Counted from the first letter of the stretch, positions 34,444 to 42,971 are shown. The stretch: 64,000 nt of DNA from Saprospiraceae bacterium (GCA_041392805.1 JAWKLJ010000001.1:620001-684000); one strand, 5' to 3'. Notes: generated by a model from the sequence alone, not told the origin. Translations and numbers: made by a program.

Positions 34444-36105
34444 TTATCCCTTCTCCGGATACCGCATATCCTCCACCATCTCCTGAATACCGGCCGGCGG
34501 AGCCTCATAGAACTGCGCCACGACCAGCGTAACCACAAAGCTCAGGATCATCCCCGGCAAGCCGACGCCCTGGGCGGAAATACCCAATAGATAATCATCC
34601 GGATCACCGCCCATAAACCGGAAATAGACGATGTACGATAGCGAAAATACCAATCCGGCCAGCATACCGGCTATCGCCCCTTGTTTATTCATTTGCTTAT
34701 AAAAGATGCCCAGGAAAATGGCCGGAAACAAGGCCGAAGCTGCGATACCGAAGGCCAGCGCGATGGTCTCCATGACGAAGCCCGGGGGATGGATCCCGAA
34801 ATAAATACCTACGCCAATGGCAACAGCGGAACAGATCCTGGCCACCAACAACTCCTGTTTATCCGAAATATGGGGTGCAAATTGTTTCTTCAGCAGATCA
34901 TGGGAAACGGCGGTAGAGATCACCAGCAGCAGCCCGGCCGCCGTTGACAAAGCAGCAGCCAGCCCGCCGGCCGCAACCAGGGTGATCACCCAGGCCGGTA
35001 ATCGGGCGATCTCCGGGCTGGCCAGAAAAAGAATGTCCCGGTCGATGGTCAATTCATTGTTTGCACCGGCCAGGTATTGAATGATACCGTCTCCGTTCAG
35101 GTCTTTGAAGGTGAGTAGTCCGATACCTTCCCAGGTGTTAAACCATTGGGGGACGTTGGCGTAAGGCTGGTGATTGATGGCTTCCAGAAAATAGGTTCTC
35201 GCAAAAGCCCCCACCGCTGGTATACAGAGGAAGAGGATGGTAATGAATAGCAAAGCATAACCTACCGATTTCCGGGCATCACTGACTTTCGGGACCGTAA
35301 AAAAGCGGATGATCACATGCGGCATACCAGCTGTTCCGATCATGAGGGTCAGGGCCATGGCCACCAGGTTGAGCGTGGAGCTGCGTTGTGCGGTAAATTC
35401 CCGGAAGCCCAATTCTTTTTCCAAACCGTTTAAGCGGTCTATAAAATGAATACTACCGTCCGCTACCGTATCTCCCAGGCCTAAAAAGGGAATGGGGTTA
35501 TTGGTTAGCAGGATCGATAAAAAAATGGTCGGCACCAAAAAGGCGAAGATCAGTACACAATACTGTGCGACCTGCGTGTAAGTGATCCCTTTCATGCCTC
35601 CCCAAACGGCATAGAGAAATACGATGCCGGCCCCCAGATAAACCCCGGTATCAATGCTCATCTCCAAAAAGCGGGAAAAGACGACACCTACCCCCCGCAT
35701 TTGTCCGGCCAGATAGGTGAACGAAATAAAAATAGCACAGATAACCGCAATGGTCCGCGCGGTATTGGAATAGTAGCGATCACCAATAAAAGCGGGGATG
35801 GTATACTTTCCGAATTTACGCAGATACGGGGCGATCAGCATTGCCAGCAAGACAAATCCTCCGGACCCGCCCAGCAAATAAACCGCTCCGTCATAGCCCA
35901 TAAAGGACACGATACCCGGCAGGGATATAAAAGTCGCCGCCGACATCCAGTCGGCAGCCGTGGCCATGCCGTTGGCTAATGGAGAAACGCCACCACCGGC
36001 TATGTAGAAATCCTGCGTCGATCGCGCTTTACTCACATAAGCGATGACCGCGTACAAGATAAAGGAGGTGGCTACGAAGATCAGGGTTAAGGTTTGTACT
36101 TCCAT
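34444..36105 (-). CDS. Sodium:solute symporter, VC_2705/ActP-like large subunit
   Basis: 553 residues, about 13 membrane segments. SSS-family features: FYIAGGGVSPLANGMATAADWMSAATFISLPG near the start, YAVWGGMKGITYTQVAQYCVL, GTAGMPHVIIRFFTVP, and ALSTAAGLLLVISTAVSHDL. Pairing with a small DUF4212 protein is typical of the VC_2705 subfamily, relatives of acetate permeases; the substrate is probably a small carboxylate, by inference. It is last in the operon that begins with the ricin-less glycine-rich protein, so its expression should follow the lectin regulon. Confidence 0.92.
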   Translation of the reverse strand: MEVQTLTLIFVATSFILYAVIAYVSKARSTQDFYIAGGGVSPLANGMATAADWMSAATFISLPGIVSFMGYDGAVYLLGGSGGFVLLAMLIAPYLRKFGKYTIPAFIGDRYYSNTARTIAVICAIFISFTYLAGQMRGVGVVFSRFLEMSIDTGVYLGAGIVFLYAVWGGMKGITYTQVAQYCVLIFAFLVPTIFLSILLTNNPIPFLGLGDTVADGSIHFIDRLNGLEKELGFREFTAQRSSTLNLVAMALTLMIGTAGMPHVIIRFFTVPKVSDARKSVGYALLFITILFLCIPAVGAFARTYFLEAINHQPYANVPQWFNTWEGIGLLTFKDLNGDGIIQYLAGANNELTIDRDILFLASPEIARLPAWVITLVAAGGLAAALSTAAGLLLVISTAVSHDLLKKQFAPHISDKQELLVARICSAVAIGVGIYFGIHPPGFVMETIALAFGIAASALFPAIFLGIFYKQMNKQGAIAGMLAGLVFSLSYIVYFRFMGGDPDDYLLGISAQGVGLPGMILSFVVTLVVAQFYEAPPAGIQEMVEDMRYPEKG

Positions 36106-36112
36106 ACGACAA

Positions 36113-36358
36113 TTAGTTTTTGGCCTTAAATGCTTTGTCCAATCGATTCATCAGATGGACATAAACGAAGATCAGCAGTACGAATACGATCATGGACCCC
36201 TGCATGGCGAACCAGAAACCCAATGGGAAACCGCCCAACTTGATGCCGTTCAACTGGTGGACAAAAACGATTGAACATAAAATGCTCACGGTGAACCACA
36301 GGCTTAGCAGGATCAGCAAGTATTTTATCTTCGTTTGCCAGTATTTTTTCTTTTCCAT
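36113..36358 (-). CDS. DUF4212 symporter small subunit
   Basis: 81 residues, two membrane helices (about 10-32 and 45-68) with a short charged tail, matching the family TIGR03647/DUF4212: YWQTKIKYLLILLSLWFTVS, FGFP-like motif here as GGFPLGFWFAMQGSM. It lies 7 bp before the symporter gene and 4 bp after the methyltransferase gene, so it is translated as part of the same operon. Confidence 0.9.
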   Translation of the reverse strand: MEKKKYWQTKIKYLLILLSLWFTVSILCSIVFVHQLNGIKLGGFPLGFWFAMQGSMIVFVLLIFVYVHLMNRLDKAFKAKN

Positions 36359-36362
36359 TTTT

Positions 36363-37193
36363 CTACTTTAGAGCATGTTTAGGCTTGATAGCAGCCACCT
36401 GAAAGATCCTTGGCAGGCTCATCACCGTTTTTTCATCGGCCCTGAATGCTTTCAATTCCGCAACGGTTTGGCTGATCTCTTCCCGGCTGGCCAGGCCTTC
36501 CTGCAGAAGGGCGCCGGAAATGCCTTCCATCGTTATTTCGGCCATCAGTTTTCCTTCTTCCTTCGTATGTAGTGGCTGAACCACCCGGACGGATATGTCC
36601 TCAAAGCCCGCTTGCTGTAGTAATTGATACAGCCTTTGACCGATGTTGGCATCGGCTCTTCGTGCATCCAACAGGTTTTGGTAAAGCCGTATATAGGTGT
36701 CAAAAGCCTCACAGGGAGGGTAGCAAAAATGCCCCGAAAAGTCGGTATCTTCCAGCAGTAGGCGACCGCCGGGGATAAGACCTCTGAGGATATTGGTCAG
36801 TACACGAGCTGGCTGGTGCAGATGCGAGAGTAAAAAGCGGGAATAAACCGCCTGATAACGGTCCACCTCAGCCAGCTCGTAGGCGTCAAAACAGTCAAAT
36901 TGTACATTGTCCACCCTTTGATTTTGGGCTGCTTCCCGGGCCAGGAAGATATTTACTGTATCCATATCCAGGCCGTAGACCTGGCCTTTGCCCCGGAGGC
37001 GTTTTGCAATATCTAAGGTTACCGTTCCACCACCGCATCCAAGGTCCAGGCATCTGCCGGAGAGATCCGATGCGTAGTGATCCAGAAATTCACTTGTTGT
37101 GGCACCTACTGTGCGTGAAAGGATGGCGAGTCGTTCGTTGCCCTTTTTGCCTCCGTGAATGGAATATTCGTTCATATCCTGACTATTGTTCAT
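36363..37193 (-). CDS. SAM-dependent class I methyltransferase
   Basis: 276 residues from ATG 37193 (MNNSQDMNEYS). A longer frame needs a TTG at 37205 that overlaps the previous stop, so the ATG is preferred. Motif I is clear (CLDLGCGGGTVTLDIAKRL), acidic motif II YGLDMD, then VQFDCFDA, SRFLLSHLHQPARVL and LIPGGRLLLEDTDF, typical of UbiE/Methyltransf_11-25 type enzymes acting on small molecules. The substrate is unknown. Second gene of an operon, 9 bp after a glycine-rich secreted protein. The last codons (KHALK) overlap a sequence resembling the terminal repeat AGAGCATGTTT found in nearby MITEs, so the C-terminus may have been remodelled by one. Confidence 0.88.
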   Translation of the reverse strand: MNNSQDMNEYSIHGGKKGNERLAILSRTVGATTSEFLDHYASDLSGRCLDLGCGGGTVTLDIAKRLRGKGQVYGLDMDTVNIFLAREAAQNQRVDNVQFDCFDAYELAEVDRYQAVYSRFLLSHLHQPARVLTNILRGLIPGGRLLLEDTDFSGHFCYPPCEAFDTYIRLYQNLLDARRADANIGQRLYQLLQQAGFEDISVRVVQPLHTKEEGKLMAEITMEGISGALLQEGLASREEISQTVAELKAFRADEKTVMSLPRIFQVAAIKPKHALK

Positions 37194-37201
37194 TGTGATT
37201 T

Positions 37202-38242
37202 TCAATTATTGATACACTTATACCGGATGAAGCCATCCCCCGTATTATTGGTATTTCCGTTCTCGACTTTTTCCACGTTGGTGGGGAAAATGCTGGTCTG
37301 GTTTACGTAGCTCCCTCCACCGCCGCCGCCATAGCCTTGCATCCCGGCTCCGCCGCCGGAATAACCGCCGCCGCCGCCACCGCCTTCCAGACCGGAACCA
37401 CCGCCGCCGAAACCCCATCCACCGCGGTATCCTTCTTGCGGGATACCGCCCAGGCCGCCCAGAGGTTGCTCATTGAGCCGGAAGTCCTTCCACCCGGCAT
37501 TACCGTGGATGAGTACACCTGCCAAATGTTCGCCGTCTTTGAAAGCCCCGCCGCCACCGCCGGTACTTTGGTAAGACTGGCCGCCGCTACCTTGCATACC
37601 GCCGTCGGCCATCACCTGTTTATGGTGTTGGCCCCCGGCCCCATGCTCACCGGAAATACCCGGAAGTCCTGCATTTAATTCAATTTCATCCCGATCCTCC
37701 CGGAAACGCACCCCGGCGCCGCCACCGCCGCCGGCTACCATCAGTAAAGTCCAGGTGGCGCCGCGATCCTTCGATAGCAAAACGGCGGTTCCGCCGCCAC
37801 CCCCCGCCCCGTACCCGCCACTGGTCAGCAGGTCATACTTGGCCCAGTGTCCTCGGGTGCCTATGACAAATCTGAGCATCGATCCGGACGGTAGGTTACC
37901 GCCGTGACCAACCGAATAGGTAGCTGTTACAATAGCTCCTTCTCCACCACTGACGCGCTTGGACCTCAAGGCTTTGAAGTGATCTTGATACTGGTATTCA
38001 ATCCAGCCACCATCGGCACCTACGGCCTCCAGAATAAGTTGATTGAAACCCGGTTGTTCGGGAATTATGTAGTCTACGAACCGTTCTCCGTTGGCGTTGA
38101 CGGTTTGTACTTCCCCATCGGCCATGAGTGTATGATAATTCTCTTGTGCGGCAGCCGATCCCAGGAAAAAGAAGAGGATCGATAAGCAAGAAAAACTGCA
38201 CTGTTCGAAGTTAGGACGCTTACGATTTACCTGATGTATCAT
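37202..38242 (-). CDS. Secreted glycine-rich protein without ricin domains (array member 10)
   Basis: 346 residues. Signal peptide to about 34 (LGSAAAQ). The whole mature protein is one glycine-rich domain: LILEAVGADGGWIEY, VGHGGNLPSGSMLRFVIG, GGGGGTAVLL, LLMVAGGGGGAGVRF, GGWGFGGGGSGLEGGGGGGGYSGGGAGMQGYGGGGGGSY, ending GDGFIRYKCINN. It stops where the other members enter their first trefoil. It shares their operator, so it belongs to the same response, but leads an operon with a methyltransferase and a symporter. This gene shows that the glycine-rich domain can work without the lectin part. Confidence 0.9.
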   Translation of the reverse strand: MIHQVNRKRPNFEQCSFSCLSILFFFLGSAAAQENYHTLMADGEVQTVNANGERFVDYIIPEQPGFNQLILEAVGADGGWIEYQYQDHFKALRSKRVSGGEGAIVTATYSVGHGGNLPSGSMLRFVIGTRGHWAKYDLLTSGGYGAGGGGGTAVLLSKDRGATWTLLMVAGGGGGAGVRFREDRDEIELNAGLPGISGEHGAGGQHHKQVMADGGMQGSGGQSYQSTGGGGGAFKDGEHLAGVLIHGNAGWKDFRLNEQPLGGLGGIPQEGYRGGWGFGGGGSGLEGGGGGGGYSGGGAGMQGYGGGGGGSYVNQTSIFPTNVEKVENGNTNNTGDGFIRYKCINN

Positions 38243-38285
38243 CTTACTTTGATTTTATAGTTCTTTAAGTTCTTTGGATGTACAG

Positions 38286-38347
38286 CAAAGTTCCGGCCTT
38301 ATGGAGGGAGGTTCTCGGACTATTCTTTCGGTTTTTTGGATTATTGT
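38286..38347 (-). promoter_or_regulatory. Regulon promoter/operator of the glycine-rich - methyltransferase - symporter operon
   Basis: Half-sites 38338-38347 (ACAATAATCC) and 38317-38326 (AGAATAGTCC); -7 element GAACTTTG with TTTG at 38286-38289. The following 38350-38630 holds no gene that I can support. Confidence 0.85.
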
Positions 38348-38633
38348 TTTCCTGTTTATGGATTGTCTCCTTAGCGGAAGGAGGGAGCAGGTAAGAAAAA
38401 GCGGCTGTTGCTCAGAAATAAAAAACGTGGGGTGAACCAAACAAGAGTCCTCCCCACCTAAATCAATGATACTATCTCTATGGATGTAATGAGTGACGAG
38501 AATGGTTATTCCACGCCTGCGCTCACATCCTTTTGTTCAAGGGAATATACATGTCGGAAACTGGTCGGAAGGCTTAAGGACAGGGTAGCCCATCAGTCTT
38601 TAGCGCTCCCCCATCCATAAGAACCAAAACACG

Positions 38634-39332
38634 CTATTGTTCTATTTGAATGGTTTGACTTACCTTAATCCGATGGCTATTTTCATCAGGATCTATTGTT
38701 TCTGCGAGGGGCTGATAAGTGCCAGGGACTAAATCCCCGACGGTGATTATACCCGCCAACAGCACCCGGTTGAGGCCCTGTTCTTTGACTGTGACCCCGG
38801 TGATCAAGCTGGTTTTGCCGGTACCATCTTCGAGTAGGAGATTACCCTGGTAATTGCCGGTTTGGCTATTGTACATATCTTTTACTTCGATATGGAATCG
38901 GATGGTGTCTAGCAGAGCAGGACTAACCGATAATACCGTTTTGTCGAAAGTAACGCTCTGGATCGAAGGAATGCCTTCCATGCTCAAATCTACCAACAAT
39001 GACGTTTTCTTTGCTTTTAGTTTTACCAGGGTCGAGATCGATTCAAGACCGGGGTGATTTATCTGCAGATGAACTTCATCCCACAGACTGGTCAAGTGGT
39101 AATGACCCTCAGAATCTGTTGTAGTTGATGCCGTTTTTTGCTCGCCTATCCCGAACTCCGTTGGGGCGACATAGGTTGCAGATACGCTTGCTCCGGCCAC
39201 TGGTTGTCCATTATTGTCTGTTATCCAACCTTCGATATCTCCCTGAATCGGTAAGAAATTGACTTTGCTACATCCCATATGCAATAGCATTAGGATCATT
39301 AGCATCAGATTTATATTTCGTTGTTTTATCAT
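38634..39332 (-). CDS. Lipoprotein with carboxypeptidase-regulatory-like domain
   Basis: 232 residues from ATG 39332 (MIKQRNINLMLMILMLLHMGC), giving a lipobox HMGC; a start 21 bp upstream is possible. Residues about 30-110 form a CarboxypepD_reg-like beta-sandwich: GDIEGWITDNNGQPVAGASVSA, TTTDSEGHYHLTSLWDEVHLQINHPG. The rest is a second beta domain of unknown type. It is 27-48 bp after the secretin gene and probably cotranscribed, so it may be a pilotin-like or peptidoglycan/surface partner of the secretin; that role is an inference from context only. Confidence 0.8.
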   Translation of the reverse strand: MIKQRNINLMLMILMLLHMGCSKVNFLPIQGDIEGWITDNNGQPVAGASVSATYVAPTEFGIGEQKTASTTTDSEGHYHLTSLWDEVHLQINHPGLESISTLVKLKAKKTSLLVDLSMEGIPSIQSVTFDKTVLSVSPALLDTIRFHIEVKDMYNSQTGNYQGNLLLEDGTGKTSLITGVTVKEQGLNRVLLAGIITVGDLVPGTYQPLAETIDPDENSHRIKVSQTIQIEQ

Positions 39333-39379
39333 TTTATTCGATTTTACAGGCACCGCTACAAAAAGCAGGCCTCGCCCTA

Positions 39380-40468
39380 TTAATTGTTTTTTCTGGATGC
39401 TCTGCGATTACGTTTCATACTTTTTTGAGTTTTCTCGTATTTCAAGAACTCGGGATCCTGCTCGATGATCGTTTCCACCTGATTTTCCAGCGGTGTCATC
39501 TTACGCAGTTCTTCGTACCTACCGATATCCTCTATTGGGTGGAGGTAGGGGGTGATGTACATGACCCGCTCTACATAGTTTTTAATCTCACGTTTGTTTT
39601 TGAATAGAGCGCCTAAGAGAGGAATACCCTTGAGTATGGGAACGCCTCCTTCCACAGTATTGGTTTCCTCCAAAATCAATCCGCCCAGTATCAGGGTATG
39701 ACCATCACGCACGTCTACTTCGGTCATAATGCTATTTTCTTCCACGAGAAACTCTCCTGCACTAGAGAAGGGTAAAAACTCGGAGATCACGCCATTAATA
39801 TTTAGGTGAATTAGAGAGTCGTGTGTTGGCACTGGTGTGATACCTAGGTTGATACCTGCCTCGATGCTTTGTAAGGTAGTGGTCACCCCGTTGATCGTTG
39901 CCGTTTCCAGGACAATGGTTCTGCGGTCTTTAATGTTCAGGTTAGCCTGCTTGCCGCTTTCTACAACCAGGTGGGGATTAGTCAGTACTTTAGCTTTATC
40001 ATTGCCGACCATTGCTCGTAGATTCAATTGAAATGTCGGTGTCAATTTGGCTACTGAATTGTAGAAGAAGGATAGGTTGGCACCCTGCGCGTCGGGAGCA
40101 TATTTGACCGATCCGAAATTGCCAGTCGTACCACTGGTAATATCAATGCCCCATTCGAAATTTTGCTCGTGAAAATATTCCACCAACATAAACTCTATGG
40201 TAACCATCATCTGTCTGACATCCAACATTTCTAATTGTTCCCGGGCGAGTGCGATATCCAGAGAGTCTCCTACCATAATTAGTCGGTTGCCCTCCTTGTG
40301 TTCATAGATCTCCACACTTTGGTTGATCTGTTGAAATTTTTCGATGATCACATCGGAGATCAGGTTTCTGATCTTATATTCCTCAACAATGCGTTGAGCG
40401 GACAGGCCTGTCGGCTTCAGAAGCAAAAATAGCAACACCAAGCCCATTAGGAGATGTTTCGGTTTCAT
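39380..40468 (-). CDS. Short secretin (type II/III secretion outer-membrane channel family)
   Basis: About 362 residues from ATG 40468 (MKPKHLLMGLVLLFLLL); another ATG lies at 40483. Signal peptide to about 24. Residues about 30-85 resemble an N-domain of secretins (VIIEKFQQINQSVEIYEHKEGNRLIMVGDSLDIALAREQL). Residues about 90-320 are the secretin core: VTIEFMLVEY, LNLRAMVGNDKAKVLTNPHLVVESG, INLGITPVPT, DGHTLILGGLILEE, GVPILKGIPLLGALFKNK with the VPxLxxIPxxGxLF signature, and ERVMYITPYLHP. The family makes large outer-membrane rings. There is no secretion ATPase, pseudopilin or inner-membrane platform in the window, so this is a stand-alone channel gene. It has the shared operator, which ties a possible export pore to the lectins. 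Confidence 0.88.
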   Translation of the reverse strand: MKPKHLLMGLVLLFLLLKPTGLSAQRIVEEYKIRNLISDVIIEKFQQINQSVEIYEHKEGNRLIMVGDSLDIALAREQLEMLDVRQMMVTIEFMLVEYFHEQNFEWGIDITSGTTGNFGSVKYAPDAQGANLSFFYNSVAKLTPTFQLNLRAMVGNDKAKVLTNPHLVVESGKQANLNIKDRRTIVLETATINGVTTTLQSIEAGINLGITPVPTHDSLIHLNINGVISEFLPFSSAGEFLVEENSIMTEVDVRDGHTLILGGLILEETNTVEGGVPILKGIPLLGALFKNKREIKNYVERVMYITPYLHPIEDIGRYEELRKMTPLENQVETIIEQDPEFLKYEKTQKSMKRNRRASRKNN

Positions 40469-40582
40469 GTTTTTATGTATCATTGATTATAAAGAAATGT
40501 ATCGGAAATGAGCCTGGTCTTCAAGCGGCTCTTCTCTTTTTTTTACCTTTATCCACTTGGTCAAGTACTTGACTTTCTGTAA

Positions 40583-40644
40583 CAAAGATTCGAGAAATTC
40601 AGCTGGTAGTTTTGGACTATTGTTTCGAAAAACAGCAGTATTGT
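40583..40644 (-). promoter_or_regulatory. Regulon promoter/operator of the secretin operon
   Basis: Half-sites 40635-40644 (ACAATACTGC) and 40614-40623 (ACAATAGTCC); -7 element AATCTTTG with TTTG at 40583-40586. The leader before the secretin ATG is unusually long (about 115 bp). Confidence 0.82.
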
Positions 40645-40656
40645 TTATTGCTATGG

Positions 40657-41928
40657 TCAATCCGGCATTTGGTCTTTGATGTGGCGATGTAAGGAAATGG
40701 CAACGATTAGAGAGATTACCGCTGCGCCAATGATATACCAGACAAAAGCCATATCGTTGTGTTCCTTTTCGATCAGCCATACCGCTACCATAGGCACGGT
40801 ACCGCCGAAGATGGCATAGGCTAAGTTGTAGCCGACGCTGACGGCACTTACGCGGATGTTCCGGGGAAACATTTCGGTCAGTGTAGCCGGGATAGGCGCC
40901 ATGTAGGCTGCAGCCAGTATTGCCAGTCCAATCTCTCCGGTAAGGATCATCGTCTCGTCGTGGTGGTGCATCAAACAGAAAAGTGGATAGCCAAACAAAA
41001 TAATGGCTACAGCGCCGGAAATGATCACTCGCTTGCGACTGATGCGATCAGAGAGGTGGGCGAAAAAAAGTATGGCAACCATAAATATGAGAAGGCTTAT
41101 TGAATTCAAACGAAGCGCCATGGTACGAGGCTCCTGTACATAATCGACTAGCCAGGTCACTACGAATACAAATAATCCATAGAAAAAAATGGCGGAAAGC
41201 AGGTTCAGTCCACTTACTTGTACCACCTGGGCCCAGTTGCGACGAAGTGTGCGTAAGGGGTTCTCTGTTTTTTCCTGTTCGGAAATGGTCTCCGGCATAT
41301 GGCGTCGAATAAGATAGCCAACGGCGGCCACCAATATGCCCAAGAGAAAAGGAATACGCCATCCCCAGCTTTGTAATTGTGCTTCTGTCAACGCACCGGA
41401 AATAACCGACCCCATCACCGATCCTAATAATATACCACCGATACCGCCCATCATGGAGGCGCTGGTGAACAAACCGCGTTTCCCATCCGGCGCACTTTCG
41501 GCGAGATAGACAATAGAGCTGGTGTATTCACCCCCTACCGATAGCCCCTGCAACATGCGCAGTATCACAAGAATAACCGCCGCACCTACCCCCATCTGGG
41601 CATGGGTTGGCATCAGACCGATCAGGAAAGTGGGGATTGCCATGAGGAGTACGGACAGGTTGAGGGCGCGTTTTCGCCCAACCCGATCACCAATGTATCC
41701 AAAAAGCGCTCCGCCGACTGGACGCATCAGAAAACCGGCAGCAAAGGCGCCGAAAGAAGCAATTAGTGAAGTCGTCGGATCTTCCGCCGGGAAAAATAAT
41801 TTGCCCAATACCGGAGCAAAAAAACCATAAATCGCAAAGTCGTACCATTCCAGGATATTTCCGGCAACGCCAGCGGTGATAGTCATTGCTCTGTTTTGGG
41901 AAGAATGGTTTTGAATCGTTGTGCTCAT
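40657..41928 (-). CDS. MHS-family (ProP/ShiA-like) major facilitator transporter
   Basis: 423 residues, 12 membrane segments. Typical metabolite:H+ symporter motifs: GNILEWYDFAIYGFFAPVLGKLFFP, RPVGGALFGYIGDRVGRKRAL, LRMLQGLSVGGEYTSSIVYLAE, and SDRISRKRVI in the central loop. The family imports citrate, alpha-ketoglutarate, shikimate, proline or betaine; the substrate here is not readable. The gene ends 13 bp before the secretin operator. Its own upstream region holds a MITE rather than a regulon operator, so it seems outside the regulon although next to it. Confidence 0.92.
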   Translation of the reverse strand: MSTTIQNHSSQNRAMTITAGVAGNILEWYDFAIYGFFAPVLGKLFFPAEDPTTSLIASFGAFAAGFLMRPVGGALFGYIGDRVGRKRALNLSVLLMAIPTFLIGLMPTHAQMGVGAAVILVILRMLQGLSVGGEYTSSIVYLAESAPDGKRGLFTSASMMGGIGGILLGSVMGSVISGALTEAQLQSWGWRIPFLLGILVAAVGYLIRRHMPETISEQEKTENPLRTLRRNWAQVVQVSGLNLLSAIFFYGLFVFVVTWLVDYVQEPRTMALRLNSISLLIFMVAILFFAHLSDRISRKRVIISGAVAIILFGYPLFCLMHHHDETMILTGEIGLAILAAAYMAPIPATLTEMFPRNIRVSAVSVGYNLAYAIFGGTVPMVAVWLIEKEHNDMAFVWYIIGAAVISLIVAISLHRHIKDQMPD

Positions 41929-41966
41929 GGTTATGGATTTTAAAATCTTTATGAATAGATCATCTC

Positions 41967-42208
41967 AGAGCATGTTTGGAGGTCGCTTTTGGAGGCAAAA
42001 AGTGTCAATTTTTCGCTGACTGGGATGGCTTGATACTGTGTATCAACATTGCCTTTTTGAAGTTCATACCCTTTGGTACGGACGAAAAAAGTAACGAAGT
42101 ATCAGCGAAAAAGGGATAGTTTTAGGCCCAAATCGACCTTGGGAGATTCATGAACACCATAAATCACTATAAAGGCCGTGAATAAAGTGTGACCTCCAAA
42201 CATGCTCT
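41967..42208. repeat. MITE-like element with 18-bp terminal inverted repeats
   Basis: Perfect terminal inverted repeats AGAGCATGTTTGGAGGTC (41967-41984) and its reverse complement (42191-42208) enclose 206 bases that contain an inner inverted pair (TTTTTCGCTGA ... TCAGCGAAAAA) and no gene. Related copies or fragments: 53479-53559, 56520-56537 and 63605-63765. Confidence 0.75.
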
Positions 42209-42284
42209 CAATAGCAACACAAGTGAGGACTTCGGTTGAATTACCATCATTGCCATTGACCTCGTTCGTTGATAAAACTAATTT

Positions 42285-42767
42285 TTAGGCCATTGAATAC
42301 GTCTTTTGCCAGCGCTTGCGAAAATTCTTTGGGCAGATGCCAAAGCTGTCATCAAAAACACGGGTAAAATAGCTGGGGTCCCGGAATCCGACCTCAAAGG
42401 CAACCTGGGTAATGTTCAAGTCAGTATGTACTAATAAGTATTTAGCCCTTTGCAGTCTGACAGAACGGATATAGTAGGTGGTTGAAAGACCTGTCCATTT
42501 CTTGATCTTGTTGTGCAATTGGGACCGGCTAGCTCCGGCGTCGCGGCAAAGTTGATCAATACCATAGTTTTCATCATCCATATTCATTTCTATCAGCTCT
42601 TTGATTCTCGCAATGAAATGAATGTTCTTGCTTGCTACCTGATGTATTCCACCAAACGTATCCATTGGTTGCTGGGTGAAAGCAACCAATGGACTTTCCT
42701 GTTCCTCTATCCTGTATAAAGGTGATCTGCTGCTGTCGAAATTCTGGATATAAGATTGAGCATTCAT
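42285..42767 (-). CDS. Orphan AraC-type DNA-binding protein, like a detached HTCS output domain
   Basis: 160 residues. The last 100 are a complete AraC DNA-binding domain: helix-turn-helix 1 DQLCRDAGASRSQLHNKIKKW, helix-turn-helix 2 NITQVAFEVGFRDPSYFTRVF. The stretch just before (HFIARIKELIEMNMDDENYGI) matches the linker between receiver and AraC domain in the 924-3278 HTCS (AFIAELQTTIQKHLDDENFGI). There is no sensor, kinase or receiver; the first 50 residues are unrelated and probably flexible. The DNA-binding domain is close to those of the two regulon HTCS proteins, so it likely reads the same operator. Its promoter has four tandem half-sites, which suggests feedback on itself and on the regulon. 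Confidence 0.9.
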   Translation of the reverse strand: MNAQSYIQNFDSSRSPLYRIEEQESPLVAFTQQPMDTFGGIHQVASKNIHFIARIKELIEMNMDDENYGIDQLCRDAGASRSQLHNKIKKWTGLSTTYYIRSVRLQRAKYLLVHTDLNITQVAFEVGFRDPSYFTRVFDDSFGICPKNFRKRWQKTYSMA

Positions 42768-42869
42768 AGTACTTTAATTTAAGCGGGTTAGAGATTTACA
42801 TATTTGTGTCTGTGTTCTTGCTATTGTGTGTTTTGATCTTTTTGAAAATGATCGTTAAAGAACACATTG

Positions 42870-42971
42870 CAAAATTGGGGAAGATGGAGAAGGCAGGCTT
42901 TCACTATTGTTTTTCTGTTTTGAACTATTGTTTTGGTGTTTGAACTATTGTTTTTTGATTTGTATTATTGT
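42870..42971 (-). promoter_or_regulatory. Four-half-site operator/promoter of the orphan AraC gene
   Basis: Half-sites at 42901-42910 (ACAATAGTGA), 42922-42931 (ACAATAGTTC), 42942-42951 (ACAATAGTTC) and 42962-42971 (ACAATAATAC): steps of 21, 20 and 20 bp. The -7 element CAATTTTG (TTTG at 42870-42873) has the standard 23-bp spacing to the first half-site. A fifth half-like ACAATAGC lies in the leader around 42818-42827. All other regulon promoters have two half-sites. Confidence 0.85.

Noticed and set aside
37180..37212. Operator-like GACTATTGT and ATTATTG inside the methyltransferase start region
   Set aside because: Spacing is 23 bp rather than 21, and no TTTG element is at the required distance; it lies across a start codon inside an operon.
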